From Candidatus Cryptobacteroides choladohippi (GTDB lineage: Bacteria > Bacteroidota > Bacteroidia > Bacteroidales > UBA932), in the NCBI GenBank assembly GCA_018065985.1, contig JAGHSF010000057.1:1-46779 (forward strand): a stretch of 46,779 nt of DNA. Direction: 5' to 3'. The notes beneath the pieces were generated by a model that was not told the DNA's origin, searched no databases, and was given only the letters and a program-made list of their open reading frames with translations. Both the position numbers and the translations under genes were made by a program. Position 1 is the first letter of the stretch, and each line of letters starts with the position of its first letter. Positions 1 to 7,557 of this stretch are shown here, piece after piece.

Positions 1-213
<213 letters not shown>

Positions 214-286
214 TTGGAGCAAGACCTTGACGCCGCTCAAAGAATAGCAAGGCACTGGTCTTGTACTTGTCTTTAACAATATATAT

Positions 287-360
287 AGGCTCGTAGCTCA
301 GTTGGTTAGAGCGCCACACTGATAATGTGGAGGTCCGCGGTTCAACTCCGCGCGGGCCTA
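287..360 (+). tRNA. tRNA-Ile (GAT)
   Basis: The cloverleaf is complete. Acceptor strands AGGCTCG and CGGGCCT pair, the anticodon stem CCACA/TGTGG encloses loop CTGATAA with anticodon GAT, and the T arm is CGCGG-TTCAACT-CCGCG. The CCA tail is not encoded. It lies about 73 nt after the 16S 3' end, the usual place for the spacer tRNA of a Bacteroidota rRNA operon. Confidence 0.97.
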
Positions 361-368
361 CAAAAAAG

Positions 369-399
369 TTTGTAGGTTCAGATTTTTTTCTTATCTTTG
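369..399 (+). promoter_or_regulatory. Promoter between tRNA-Ile and tRNA-Ala
   Basis: TTTG at 369-372, 19 nt, then TATCTTTG at 392-399 match the Bacteroidota -33/-7 promoter consensus closely. The last G lies 12 nt before the mature tRNA-Ala 5' end, the same distance as at the tRNA-Pro gene in this window. tRNA-Ala therefore probably has its own transcription start, in addition to any read-through from the 16S promoter. Confidence 0.8.
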
Positions 400-410
400 C
401 AAACGCAATC

Positions 411-483
411 GGGGGTATAGCTCAGTTGGTAGAGCACCTGCTTTGCAAGCAGGGGGTCAAGAGTTCGAATCTCTTTATCTCCA
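411..483 (+). tRNA. tRNA-Ala (TGC)
   Basis: Acceptor GGGGGTA pairs with TATCTCC through two G-T wobbles. The anticodon stem CCTGC/GCAGG holds loop TTTGCAA, giving anticodon TGC. The T arm is AAGAG-TTCGAAT-CTCTT. In a standard operon 23S rRNA would follow; here a terminator begins 10 nt after the tRNA. Confidence 0.96.
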
Positions 484-492
484 CCTAGAATC

Positions 493-520
493 AAGCACTC
501 ACTTATGTGGGTGCTTTTTT
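493..520 (+). terminator. Intrinsic terminator after tRNA-Ala
   Basis: A 10-bp stem (493-502 with 507-516, one G-T pair) closes a TTAT loop and is followed by a run of T. It should stop transcription right after tRNA-Ala and before any large-subunit rRNA. The HD-domain gene starts 20 nt downstream with no visible TAnnTTTG element between them. Confidence 0.85.
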
Positions 521-539
521 GTTTTAACTGCTTTCCGCC

Positions 540-1172
540 ATGGACGTTACAATCAATCCATCCCTGAAGGAGTACATCGAATCCGAAATCATTCCCAGAT
601 ACGACAGTTTCGACAGCGGCCACCAGCGTCCGCATGTGACTGCAGTCATCGATCAGGCGCTCCGTCTTTCCCGCTTCTATCCGGTTGATGCCGATATGGT
701 CTATGCCGCTGCAGCATACCATGATACAGGCCTGTGCGTGTCGCGGGACGTCCATCATGTCGAATCAGCCAGAATCGTACGCGGAGACAGGCATCTTCTC
801 CAGTGGTTCACACCTGAACAGATCGACACGATAGCCGATGCAGCAGAGGACCATCGTGCTTCCTCGTCGCATGAACCAAGGACCGTATATGGCCGTATCG
901 TCGCGGAAGCTGACAGGCAGATAGTGCCTGAAACGGTGATTCTTCGCACGATACAGTTCGGCCTTGCCCATTACCCTGAACTCGACGCAGAAGGCCACTG
1001 GCAGCGTATGCTGGAGCATCTTCATGAGAAATATGCCGAGGGTGGCTATCTGAAACTGTGGATTCCCGAGTCGCCGAATGCCGTGCGCCTCGCCGAACTC
1101 CGCAGAATCATAAAGGATGAGGCTCTTCTCAGGAAGATGTTCGACGATATTTTTTTATCTTTGCAGCATTGA
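540..1172 (+). CDS. HD-domain metal-dependent phosphohydrolase
   Basis: This 210-residue cytoplasmic protein has the HD superfamily pattern: His32, the His61-Asp62 doublet in AAAAYHDTGL, His105, and Asp125 in VAEADRQ. HD proteins coordinate divalent metal and usually hydrolyse phosphate esters of nucleotides, but the substrate is not readable here. There is no signal peptide or fused nucleotidyltransferase. The start ATG lies just after the tRNA-Ala terminator without a clear promoter, so expression may rely on read-through or on an unrecognised site. Its last codons contain the -7 element for the next gene, tsaE. Family assignment is firm; the specific function is unknown. Confidence 0.85.
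   Translation: MDVTINPSLKEYIESEIIPRYDSFDSGHQRPHVTAVIDQALRLSRFYPVDADMVYAAAAYHDTGLCVSRDVHHVESARIVRGDRHLLQWFTPEQIDTIADAAEDHRASSSHEPRTVYGRIVAEADRQIVPETVILRTIQFGLAHYPELDAEGHWQRMLEHLHEKYAEGGYLKLWIPESPNAVRLAELRRIIKDEALLRKMFDDIFLSLQH
1157..1164 (+). promoter_or_regulatory. -7 promoter element for tsaE
   Basis: TATCTTTG lies inside the 3' end of the HD-domain gene. No good TTG is seen at the -33 position. Predicted transcription would begin near 1169-1171, just before the tsaE ATG at 1184. A TTG codon in the same frame sits at 1169. Confidence 0.5.
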
Positions 1173-1183
1173 CAAGGATTGAC

Positions 1184-1597
1184 ATGGAAGTAGTCATAAA
1201 GGATTTGCAGGATCTGGAGCGCGCAGCGCACGAGTTCCTCGAAAAGATTCAGGACAGCAGACTGGTTGCATTCTATGCACCCATGGGTGCAGGCAAGACC
1301 ACCTTTACCACCGCAGTGTGCAAGGCCCTGGGCGTGAAGGAAGACGCCATCAGTTCCCCCACATTCGCCATAGTGAACGAATACAGGGCAGGGGACGGCT
1401 CTCCCGTCTTCCATTTTGACTTCTACCGTATCACCAGGAACGCAGAGGCGCTTGACATCGGCCTGTACGATTATCTCGACAGTGGCTGCCTTTGCCTCAT
1501 GGAGTGGCCCGAGAACATCGAGGACCTTCTGCCCGACGAGACCCTCAAGGTCAGCATCAGCGTCAATCCCGACGGCTCCCGTCTTCTGAGCTGGTAA
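1184..1597 (+). CDS. tsaE: tRNA threonylcarbamoyladenosine biosynthesis ATPase TsaE
   Basis: TsaE is the P-loop ATPase that works with TsaB and TsaD to form t6A37 on ANN-decoding tRNAs. The protein is 137 residues, typical for the family. The Walker A motif APMGAGKTT is at residues 32-40, followed by the family segment SSPTFAIVNEY and by HFDFYRI and LMEWPENI. I chose ATG 1184; an in-frame TTG at 1169 would add five residues and fits the predicted transcription start, so it cannot be excluded. The gene converges on comM, with only 2 nt between the stop codons. Confidence 0.95.
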   Translation: MEVVIKDLQDLERAAHEFLEKIQDSRLVAFYAPMGAGKTTFTTAVCKALGVKEDAISSPTFAIVNEYRAGDGSPVFHFDFYRITRNAEALDIGLYDYLDSGCLCLMEWPENIEDLLPDETLKVSISVNPDGSRLLSW

Positions 1598-1599
1598 GC

Positions 1600-3162
1600 C
1601 TAATACTCCTTTTTGTCAAGGAACCTGTATCCGGCAGCCTCTATGAGGTGCGCCACCTTGATGTCGTCACTGCCATCAAGGTCGGCGATGGTTCTCGCCA
1701 CCTTGATTATCCTGAAGTACGCCCTCATCGACAATCCCATCCTTGCAATCATTTCAGCCATGGTCCTGAGGCACTCTTCGCTCAGCGGACAATAGCGCTC
1801 TATCATCTTGTTGGTCATCTCGGAATTGGTAAGGATGGGTTCTGAGGCGAATCGGAACTTCTGCGCTATCCTTGCCTTCATCACACGCTTTGCGACCTCG
1901 CTGCTCGGTTCGGCCTTGCCGGCCTTGAGGATCCTTCCCGAATCGACCGGCCGCATCCATACCTGCAGGTCTATCCTGTCCATCATCGGCCCGCTCAGTT
2001 TGCCGAGGTAGTTCAACCGCTGTGTGGGGCTGCAGTTGCACCGGTCGCCCTCGCCGTAGTATCCGCAGGGGCAGGGGTTAGAGGCCGCCACGAGCATGAA
2101 TGAGGCCGGATATTCCACCTTTGACCGCAATCTCGATATCACCACCTTCCTGTCCTCGATAGGGCCGCGCAGCGCCTCTATGACGCTCCGCGGCATCTGG
2201 CCGAGTTCGTCCAGAAAAAGCACTCCGTTCATTGCGAGGCTGACCTCTCCGGGCATGATGGTGTCGCCTGCGCCTCCGCCCACAATCGCAGCCAGAGATG
2301 CGCTGTAGTGCGGTGCACGGAAAGGCCTTTGCCTCATAAGTCCCAGCCCTGCGGGGCCTCTGCCGGCAATCGAGTAGATCTTTGACGTCAGGGTGGCCTC
2401 CTCGTCGGTCATCGGGGGCAGAATGCCGGGCAGAGCCTTGGCCAGCGAGCTCTTCCCACTCCCGGGACTGCCGATGAAAATCAGGTTGTGAGCCCCGGCG
2501 GCCGCTATTTCGAGAGCGCGCTTGGCGCTTTCCTGACCGATGATGTCGCTGAAGTCCGGCCGGTCGTCGCTTGCATGAGAGCCGATGCGCCGCTCTCCAC
2601 GCTGCATTTTCCTGTAAAGCTGAGTGTTCCAGATCAGCAGGTCGCTCACGTCTTCCTTCTCTTCCAGAATCCTCAGCACATCGCCAAGGTCCCTGACCCC
2701 ATAGACCGAGGTGTTCCTGAATTCCACGGCCTCCAGCGCGGCTTCGGCCGGCAGTATGATCCCGCTGAAGCCTTCGCACATGGCCAGCTCCGTGAAGGGG
2801 AGGGCGCCCTGAATGCTGCGTATGCTGCCGTCAAGCCCCAGTTCTCCCATCATTATGTACTTTCCCGCTCCCGGCAGTTCCCTCTGTTCCGATGCGGCCA
2901 CGATTCCCACGGCGATGGGAAGGTCGTAGCCGGAACCGTTCTTCCTGAGGTCGGCCGGGGCCAGGTTTATGATGATCTTCTTACCGGGGATGCGGAATCC
3001 CAGGGACTCCAGCGCTGTTGTGGTGCGAAGCAGACTTTCCTTCACGGCCGCGTCCGCAAGGCCGACCAGATGTATTCCTATGCCTCTGTCAATATCTATC
3101 TCGACCGTGACCTTCACGGCATCGATTCCTATGCACTTGGCTCCGTAGATGTGTGTAAGCAT
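1600..3162 (-). CDS. comM: YifB/ComM-family Mg-chelatase-like AAA+ ATPase
   Basis: The protein is 520 residues in the usual order for the family: an N-terminal Lon-protease-like fold (residues 1-170), then the Mg-chelatase AAA+ core with Walker A GSPGSGKSS at 231-239, Walker B GVLFLDELGQ, and a C-terminal lid. A Cys cluster (NPCPCGYYGEGDRCNC) is also typical. ComM is a hexameric helicase that helps branch migration during natural transformation in other bacteria; YifB homologues are widespread and their role in Bacteroidota is not established. The ATG at 3162 is just 2 nt downstream of the stop of the lipoprotein gene, so the two are probably co-transcribed. Confidence 0.94.
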   Translation of the reverse strand: MLTHIYGAKCIGIDAVKVTVEIDIDRGIGIHLVGLADAAVKESLLRTTTALESLGFRIPGKKIIINLAPADLRKNGSGYDLPIAVGIVAASEQRELPGAGKYIMMGELGLDGSIRSIQGALPFTELAMCEGFSGIILPAEAALEAVEFRNTSVYGVRDLGDVLRILEEKEDVSDLLIWNTQLYRKMQRGERRIGSHASDDRPDFSDIIGQESAKRALEIAAAGAHNLIFIGSPGSGKSSLAKALPGILPPMTDEEATLTSKIYSIAGRGPAGLGLMRQRPFRAPHYSASLAAIVGGGAGDTIMPGEVSLAMNGVLFLDELGQMPRSVIEALRGPIEDRKVVISRLRSKVEYPASFMLVAASNPCPCGYYGEGDRCNCSPTQRLNYLGKLSGPMMDRIDLQVWMRPVDSGRILKAGKAEPSSEVAKRVMKARIAQKFRFASEPILTNSEMTNKMIERYCPLSEECLRTMAEMIARMGLSMRAYFRIIKVARTIADLDGSDDIKVAHLIEAAGYRFLDKKEY

Positions 3163-3164
3163 GT

Positions 3165-4325
3165 TCAGTTCTCCTTCATTGTTATTTCTATTCCCGTGAG
3201 AAAGCCATTCAGGCTCACGTCTGTGCTCTTTCCTCCATAGATGACCACAGGTGACCCTCCGTCTCCCATCGGCGTCAGGGCCAGAGCCGGCCCCGAAGGA
3301 CCCAGAGCAGCGCATCTGGGAGAGAAGAAGTACCAGTGCCCGTCCAGCGTCCGCCCTTTGCCGGAGTCAGCCACCTTGACGGACCCGTCCCTTGAGTGGT
3401 CGAGTGCAAATTCCCGGTCCTCATCGAGATATATGAATGACTCGGGACTGCATTTCATCTCCCTGATGCTGCCTTTGCTTCTGAATACCGTCGGCGTGCC
3501 GGATGCGGCACCACTTATCGCGTATCCGGATGGAATGGGCCATACTCTGGCGTTCTGCCACGTCTGGCCATTCCTGACTCCATTGGCCGATACGGCGGCT
3601 CCATTGATGATTCTCATATCCTGGATGGTGGCTGCAGCCGCGTTGACAAGATTGTCGTCGCCGTCGATGACCTTGAATGCCGACCCTCCTGAGCTGAAAC
3701 AGAAACAGACCTTGCCCTTGTCAAGGTACAGTGCGCCGTTTGGCCTGTACGAAGGCTCGGTCATCGAGCCGTAAATCTGCCCTCCGCCGCTGGAAAGGAT
3801 CTTCTGCCCATCTGCCATGAAGCAGAATCCTTCCCCTTTCAGAGGCTTGGTGAGGGTGTACAGCACATTGCCGTTTTCGAGCACGCCCATGAGCCTGTGC
3901 CTGCCCTCCATTGCGACGATGTCCTTCCCGTCAATGCCTATGTAGGTCATCGATGATGCCTGGTACTCCGTGACCAGATGCCCGCCGACTATGTGGTGGC
4001 AGTCGGCCGCTGCGCTTACGTGAGGCCCGACAGGGATGCTCACGACCTCGTGGCAGTTCCGCAGCAGCACGAGTTCGGCCTCCACCGCCCCGTAGGCGCT
4101 GTCCTTCTTCCAGTCATAGTCGAGGGGGAACCTGACTGCGCTGAGGTACACAAGGGTGTCTTTCCCTGGTGCGGATGTGCTGTCCTTCCCGGCGGATGTG
4201 CCGGTGCGTGAGCCTTTCCTGGGCCCGTAGATGTGTGGATACCCGAGGCATATGTTGTCTTCCACCAGACTGCAGGAAGAGAGAGCCGCGGCCGCCAGCA
4301 TGATCAGCAGATGCTTGTTTTTCAT
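3165..4325 (-). CDS. Lipoprotein of unknown function
   Basis: This 386-residue protein starts with a lipoprotein signal: a charged N-terminus, a hydrophobic stretch, and lipobox LSSC with the lipidated Cys at residue 18. The rest has repeated glycine-, serine- and aspartate-rich strands separated by turns, as in beta-rich or propeller-like proteins, but I do not recognise the family. Phrases such as VIDGDDNLVNAAA and YLDEDREFALDHSRDG suggest short repeated units. It is followed directly by comM in the same direction. The neighbour gives no clear functional link, because ComM is cytoplasmic. A weak -7-like TTTCTTTGC lies about 20 nt upstream. Confidence 0.75.
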   Translation of the reverse strand: MKNKHLLIMLAAAALSSCSLVEDNICLGYPHIYGPRKGSRTGTSAGKDSTSAPGKDTLVYLSAVRFPLDYDWKKDSAYGAVEAELVLLRNCHEVVSIPVGPHVSAAADCHHIVGGHLVTEYQASSMTYIGIDGKDIVAMEGRHRLMGVLENGNVLYTLTKPLKGEGFCFMADGQKILSSGGGQIYGSMTEPSYRPNGALYLDKGKVCFCFSSGGSAFKVIDGDDNLVNAAAATIQDMRIINGAAVSANGVRNGQTWQNARVWPIPSGYAISGAASGTPTVFRSKGSIREMKCSPESFIYLDEDREFALDHSRDGSVKVADSGKGRTLDGHWYFFSPRCAALGPSGPALALTPMGDGGSPVVIYGGKSTDVSLNGFLTGIEITMKEN

Positions 4326-4383
4326 AGTGCGTTTTTTGGGGCAAAGAAAGCTGTTCTGACGTTAGGGCGAGGCAAGAAACAAG

Positions 4384-4411
4384 AAAAATTCCGCAGTTTC
4401 CTGCGGAATTT
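4384..4411 (-). terminator. Terminator of the sigma factor/barrel operon
   Basis: An 11-bp stem (4386-4396 with 4401-4411) with a 4-nt loop is followed on the minus strand by a run of T. It lies 25 nt after the stop of the beta-barrel gene at 4436. Confidence 0.8.
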
Positions 4412-4435
4412 CAAGTTTCTTTATTTTCTGGCGCC

Positions 4436-5683
4436 TTATTTTGAACCAAGGTTGAACCTCAGGCCCGCTTCGAAGTCGAACATAAGAGGATGCTCCGTCC
4501 TCACGTTCTTGGGCTGGTCGCAATGGAAGTAGTAGTTCACGCCGGGGTCGAGGTACAGACCGATGGTCCTGCCAAGCTTGAACTCCACGCCCAGGCCGGC
4601 CCCTATCGAGTACTGGAATCCGTTTGCCGGGTCGGAGAAGAGTATGTCCTTCGGACTGGAGTTGATGCTGTACTTGTTGGAGATGCAGTATTCCGCCTCT
4701 CCTCCGCCATATACATAGAACTTGGCACGCTCTCCGTTGAGTATGTCGTAGTAGATGTGCACGGGAATGCCTATGTACTGCATCCTGTGTGTTATCTCTC
4801 CGCTCACGCTGTTGGTGACGATGCCGCCGTTGACCTCGTTGTATGTTCCGTTGAATTTCCTGCTCAGCAGGGAGTAGTCGATACCGGAGCCCACGGAAAG
4901 CCTTGGGGTGAAGTGTATCCTGACTCCGAGTCCCACGCTGAAGGGAATGCCGTATGCGGAGGTGCTGGTCTCGTCGATGCCTGTCTTCCTGATGGAAGTC
5001 TCGCCTGGGCTCATGTGTGCGCTGTGGCTGCTGCGTGCAAGGATGTCGGCCTCATTGCCGCTGAGGGCCCCTATCATTGCGAGTGCCACGCGAGGCTTGA
5101 AGGTGACATCGCTGTCTTCGAGTGCCATCTGTGCCCATACGTCGATCTCCGATGCCGGAGCCTGGGCCTTCCTGGGCTTCTTTGCCGGTGCGGGCTTTGC
5201 TGCCGGCTCCTGCACGGGGGTTGCAATCTCCTCCTGAACCTGGACTGTGGCGGGCTCTTCGGCCGGACGGCTCTCTGTCACTGCCACGGGCTCCAAGGCG
5301 GGGACGGACCGGGTCCTGGCGGACTGCCCTGAAGTTTCAGGCTCTTCCGCAACAGGCTCATTATCCTGAGCCTGAGCGGTGAGCTTTTGTGAATGGTTGC
5401 TATTATCGGAATTGGTTAGAATAGCCACTGAATCCCCCTGTACGGGAGCCTTCCTGCCCATGGTGCCGGAGAAGAACAGTCCGGCAGCGAGGACAGCTGC
5501 CATTGCGAGCGATACGCCGGCCCACCTCCACCATGCAGGCGATGCGGGAGCCGCGGCGGATGCGGCGCCTTCGTCAAGACGCGCAGACACAGCCCTCCAC
5601 GCTCCCTTGGGCGCCTTTATCTCGGCATCCTGAAGAGCTGACCTGAACAGCTGGTCGAATTCGTTCATGTTTTCTTCGCGCAT
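4436..5683 (-). CDS. Single-pass inner-membrane protein with C-terminal outer-membrane beta-barrel; candidate anti-sigma factor
   Basis: The protein is 415 residues with three visible parts. Residues 1-50 form a charged segment with no signal peptide (FDQLFRSALQDAEIKAPKGAW). Residues 52-73 are a hydrophobic membrane helix. Residues 80-190 are rich in Pro, Ala, Glu and Lys and look disordered. Residues 200-415 alternate aromatic and polar strands like an OmpA/OprF-type barrel (GLGVRIHFTPRLSVGSGIDY, YVYGGGEAEY, FEAGLRFNLG). It starts 4 nt after the stop of an ECF sigma gene, the usual position of an anti-sigma factor. An N-terminal cytoplasmic anti-sigma region is inference; only the architecture is seen. 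A second in-frame Met is at residue 6. Confidence 0.8.
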   Translation of the reverse strand: MREENMNEFDQLFRSALQDAEIKAPKGAWRAVSARLDEGAASAAAPASPAWWRWAGVSLAMAAVLAAGLFFSGTMGRKAPVQGDSVAILTNSDNSNHSQKLTAQAQDNEPVAEEPETSGQSARTRSVPALEPVAVTESRPAEEPATVQVQEEIATPVQEPAAKPAPAKKPRKAQAPASEIDVWAQMALEDSDVTFKPRVALAMIGALSGNEADILARSSHSAHMSPGETSIRKTGIDETSTSAYGIPFSVGLGVRIHFTPRLSVGSGIDYSLLSRKFNGTYNEVNGGIVTNSVSGEITHRMQYIGIPVHIYYDILNGERAKFYVYGGGEAEYCISNKYSINSSPKDILFSDPANGFQYSIGAGLGVEFKLGRTIGLYLDPGVNYYFHCDQPKNVRTEHPLMFDFEAGLRFNLGSK

Positions 5684-5687
5684 CTTG

Positions 5688-6266
5688 TTATCTCTTTATC
5701 TTTGATTGCAGCAGTGACCTTGCTCTCTGCAGCTGGGACCTTGACGTGGTCTCGGAAATCCCGAGTGTCTCGGCTATCTCCTTGTGCGAGTAGCCTTCCA
5801 GGACATACATGTTGAACACCGTTCGGAATCCGGGCGGCAGGGTGGATATGAGGTCCAGAAGTTCCTTGTAACCCATCCGCTGGATGATTGTGGGGTCCTG
5901 ACTTGTGATGTCCCATGCGGCATCCACGTCATCGGCCTGCTTCAGGATATCTTTCTTCCTGAGGGCCATCAGTGCTGTGTTTACAAAGATCTTGCGGGCC
6001 CAGCCTTCGAAAGATCCGTCTCCCGAATAGCTGTCCAGTTTGGTGAAAAGCGTCACAAAACCATCCTGCAGGATGTCCTGTGCGGAGTCTTTGTCGGCCA
6101 TGTATCGGAGGCACACGGCATACATTTTGCCGCTTAGTGTGTCGTATATGGCTTTCTGGGCTCTGCGGTCTCCGCTCCTTGCGCTTTCGACGAGTGCGAG
6201 GATGTCTGACGATTCACCTTGCCCGGCACGTGAGAAAAGATGCTTTTTGTCTCCAAAAAGTTGCAT
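5688..6266 (-). CDS. ECF-family RNA polymerase sigma factor
   Basis: This 192-residue sigma-70 family protein has region 2 (LRYMADKDSAQDILQDGFV, residues about 50-75) with the WARKIFVNTALMALRKK segment, and region 4 with a helix-turn-helix in GYSHKEIAETLGISETTSRS. There is no region 3, as in ECF sigma factors. ATG 6266 was chosen because the homology begins shortly after it; in-frame extension further upstream runs into the promoter of the divergent TPR gene. The next gene, 4 nt away, encodes a membrane protein that may hold it inactive. Targets of this sigma cannot be read here. Confidence 0.95.
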   Translation of the reverse strand: MQLFGDKKHLFSRAGQGESSDILALVESARSGDRRAQKAIYDTLSGKMYAVCLRYMADKDSAQDILQDGFVTLFTKLDSYSGDGSFEGWARKIFVNTALMALRKKDILKQADDVDAAWDITSQDPTIIQRMGYKELLDLISTLPPGFRTVFNMYVLEGYSHKEIAETLGISETTSRSQLQRARSLLQSKIKR

Positions 6267-6283
6267 CGCTAACTCAAATATTA

Positions 6284-6316
6284 TTGCGAAAATAGCCAAA
6301 AAATCTCGTATTTTTG
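6284..6316 (+). promoter_or_regulatory. Promoter of the TPR protein gene
   Basis: TTG at 6284-6286, 22 nt, then TATTTTTG at 6309-6316. The ATG at 6325 is only 9 nt after the element, so the 5' leader would be a few bases at most. Confidence 0.65.
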
Positions 6317-6324
6317 TGTTCGTT

Positions 6325-7557
6325 ATGCGGAAAATCCTTTCATACATCCTGGCCCTTCTCCTGTGCGTGCCCGCAATGGCCCAGAAGGAGGCTCTGGAAA
6401 ATCTCCTCATTGATGCGGTCTCAGTGTACGATTCGGGCGACTTCGCCCGGGCAGACACACTCCTGTCCCGTATTCATGCCGCCGATTCCACCAGCGATGC
6501 CGCGTGCTACTATCTCGCTCTTTGCGAACTCCGTCAGGGCCGTGCGGCGTCCGGCACCGACCTCCTCAAGAAGGCCGTGTCCCTCGATCCCGCCAACGTG
6601 TGGTACCGCCACATCCTTGCCTCCCAGCTGGTAGACAGCGGAGACTATGCCAGTGCCGCCCCGATGCTTGAAAGCCTCGTCAGTGATTTCCCCCAGGCAT
6701 ACAACAATCCATACATGCTCACTTCGGCGGGCGATGCCCAGCTCAGCGTCTACAAGGACAGCCTTGCCCTTTCGTTCTATGACAGGGCTCTGGAACTCCA
6801 GCCGGAATATGCCCCGGCCGAGCTTGGCCGTGCGGAGGTGATGAAGATGCGCGGCAACATGGCCGGGTATTTCGTGAGCCTCGGGAACATCATCGGCAAC
6901 TCTGAGGTGATACCCCGTGCCAAGAACCAGATACTCGAAAACATAATGCAGAATCTGGACTCCCATACATGGTGGGTGTGGGGCACGCAGATCAAGGATC
7001 TGATCTCTTCCAACCTGAAGATGCATCCTGACGACATCGACGCCAACTTCATGCAGATGAACATAGCCTTCATCGAGAGGGACACCACGGCAGTCATCGA
7101 CATCTGCTACAATGTGATCCCGCTCGCCGTGGCTCAGGACAACAAGGAAAAGCTCCTGCAGTCCTGGAACATAATAGGTGACCTGATGCACGACCGCGGA
7201 TATCGCAAGACCGCATACCAGGCTTACGAGAATGCCCTGGCCGTCGACCCGGACTATGCTCCCGTGCTGAACAACTACGCCTATTATCTCTGCACGGAAG
7301 GCCGCAGGCTCCGTAAGGCTGAGAGGATGAGCGCCATAACCGTGCGCGACAATCCCGACAATGCGACATACCTCGACACCTATGCGTGGATACTCCATCT
7401 GCTCAAGCGGGATGCCGAGGCGAAGCCATACCTGAAACATGCCATGATCTATGGCGGGCGCGACAGCAAGGTGGTGCTTCAGCACTACGCCGACGTGCTC
7501 CGTGCCCTTGGCGACAGCCTTGCAGACTACTATCAATCCCTTGCCGACCAGAAATGA
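6325..7557 (+). CDS. Exported tetratricopeptide-repeat protein
   Basis: The protein is 410 residues with an N-terminal signal peptide ending at about AMAQ (residue 20). It is followed by a series of TPR helices, for example ACYYLALCELRQGRAASG, AAPMLESLVSDFPQAYNN and AYQAYENALAVDPDYAPVLN. TPR proteins of this kind act as scaffolds in the periplasm or at the outer membrane; the partner is unknown. It overlaps the EnvC-like gene through ATGA, so the two are translationally coupled, which suggests a shared role at the cell envelope. ATG 6325 is the start that gives the signal peptide. Confidence 0.88.
   Translation: MRKILSYILALLLCVPAMAQKEALENLLIDAVSVYDSGDFARADTLLSRIHAADSTSDAACYYLALCELRQGRAASGTDLLKKAVSLDPANVWYRHILASQLVDSGDYASAAPMLESLVSDFPQAYNNPYMLTSAGDAQLSVYKDSLALSFYDRALELQPEYAPAELGRAEVMKMRGNMAGYFVSLGNIIGNSEVIPRAKNQILENIMQNLDSHTWWVWGTQIKDLISSNLKMHPDDIDANFMQMNIAFIERDTTAVIDICYNVIPLAVAQDNKEKLLQSWNIIGDLMHDRGYRKTAYQAYENALAVDPDYAPVLNNYAYYLCTEGRRLRKAERMSAITVRDNPDNATYLDTYAWILHLLKRDAEAKPYLKHAMIYGGRDSKVVLQHYADVLRALGDSLADYYQSLADQK

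Noticed and set aside
214..286. Start of 23S rRNA or another RNA gene in the 16S spacer
   Set aside because: The spacer of about 70 nt has no 23S sequence, and the next feature is tRNA-Ile.
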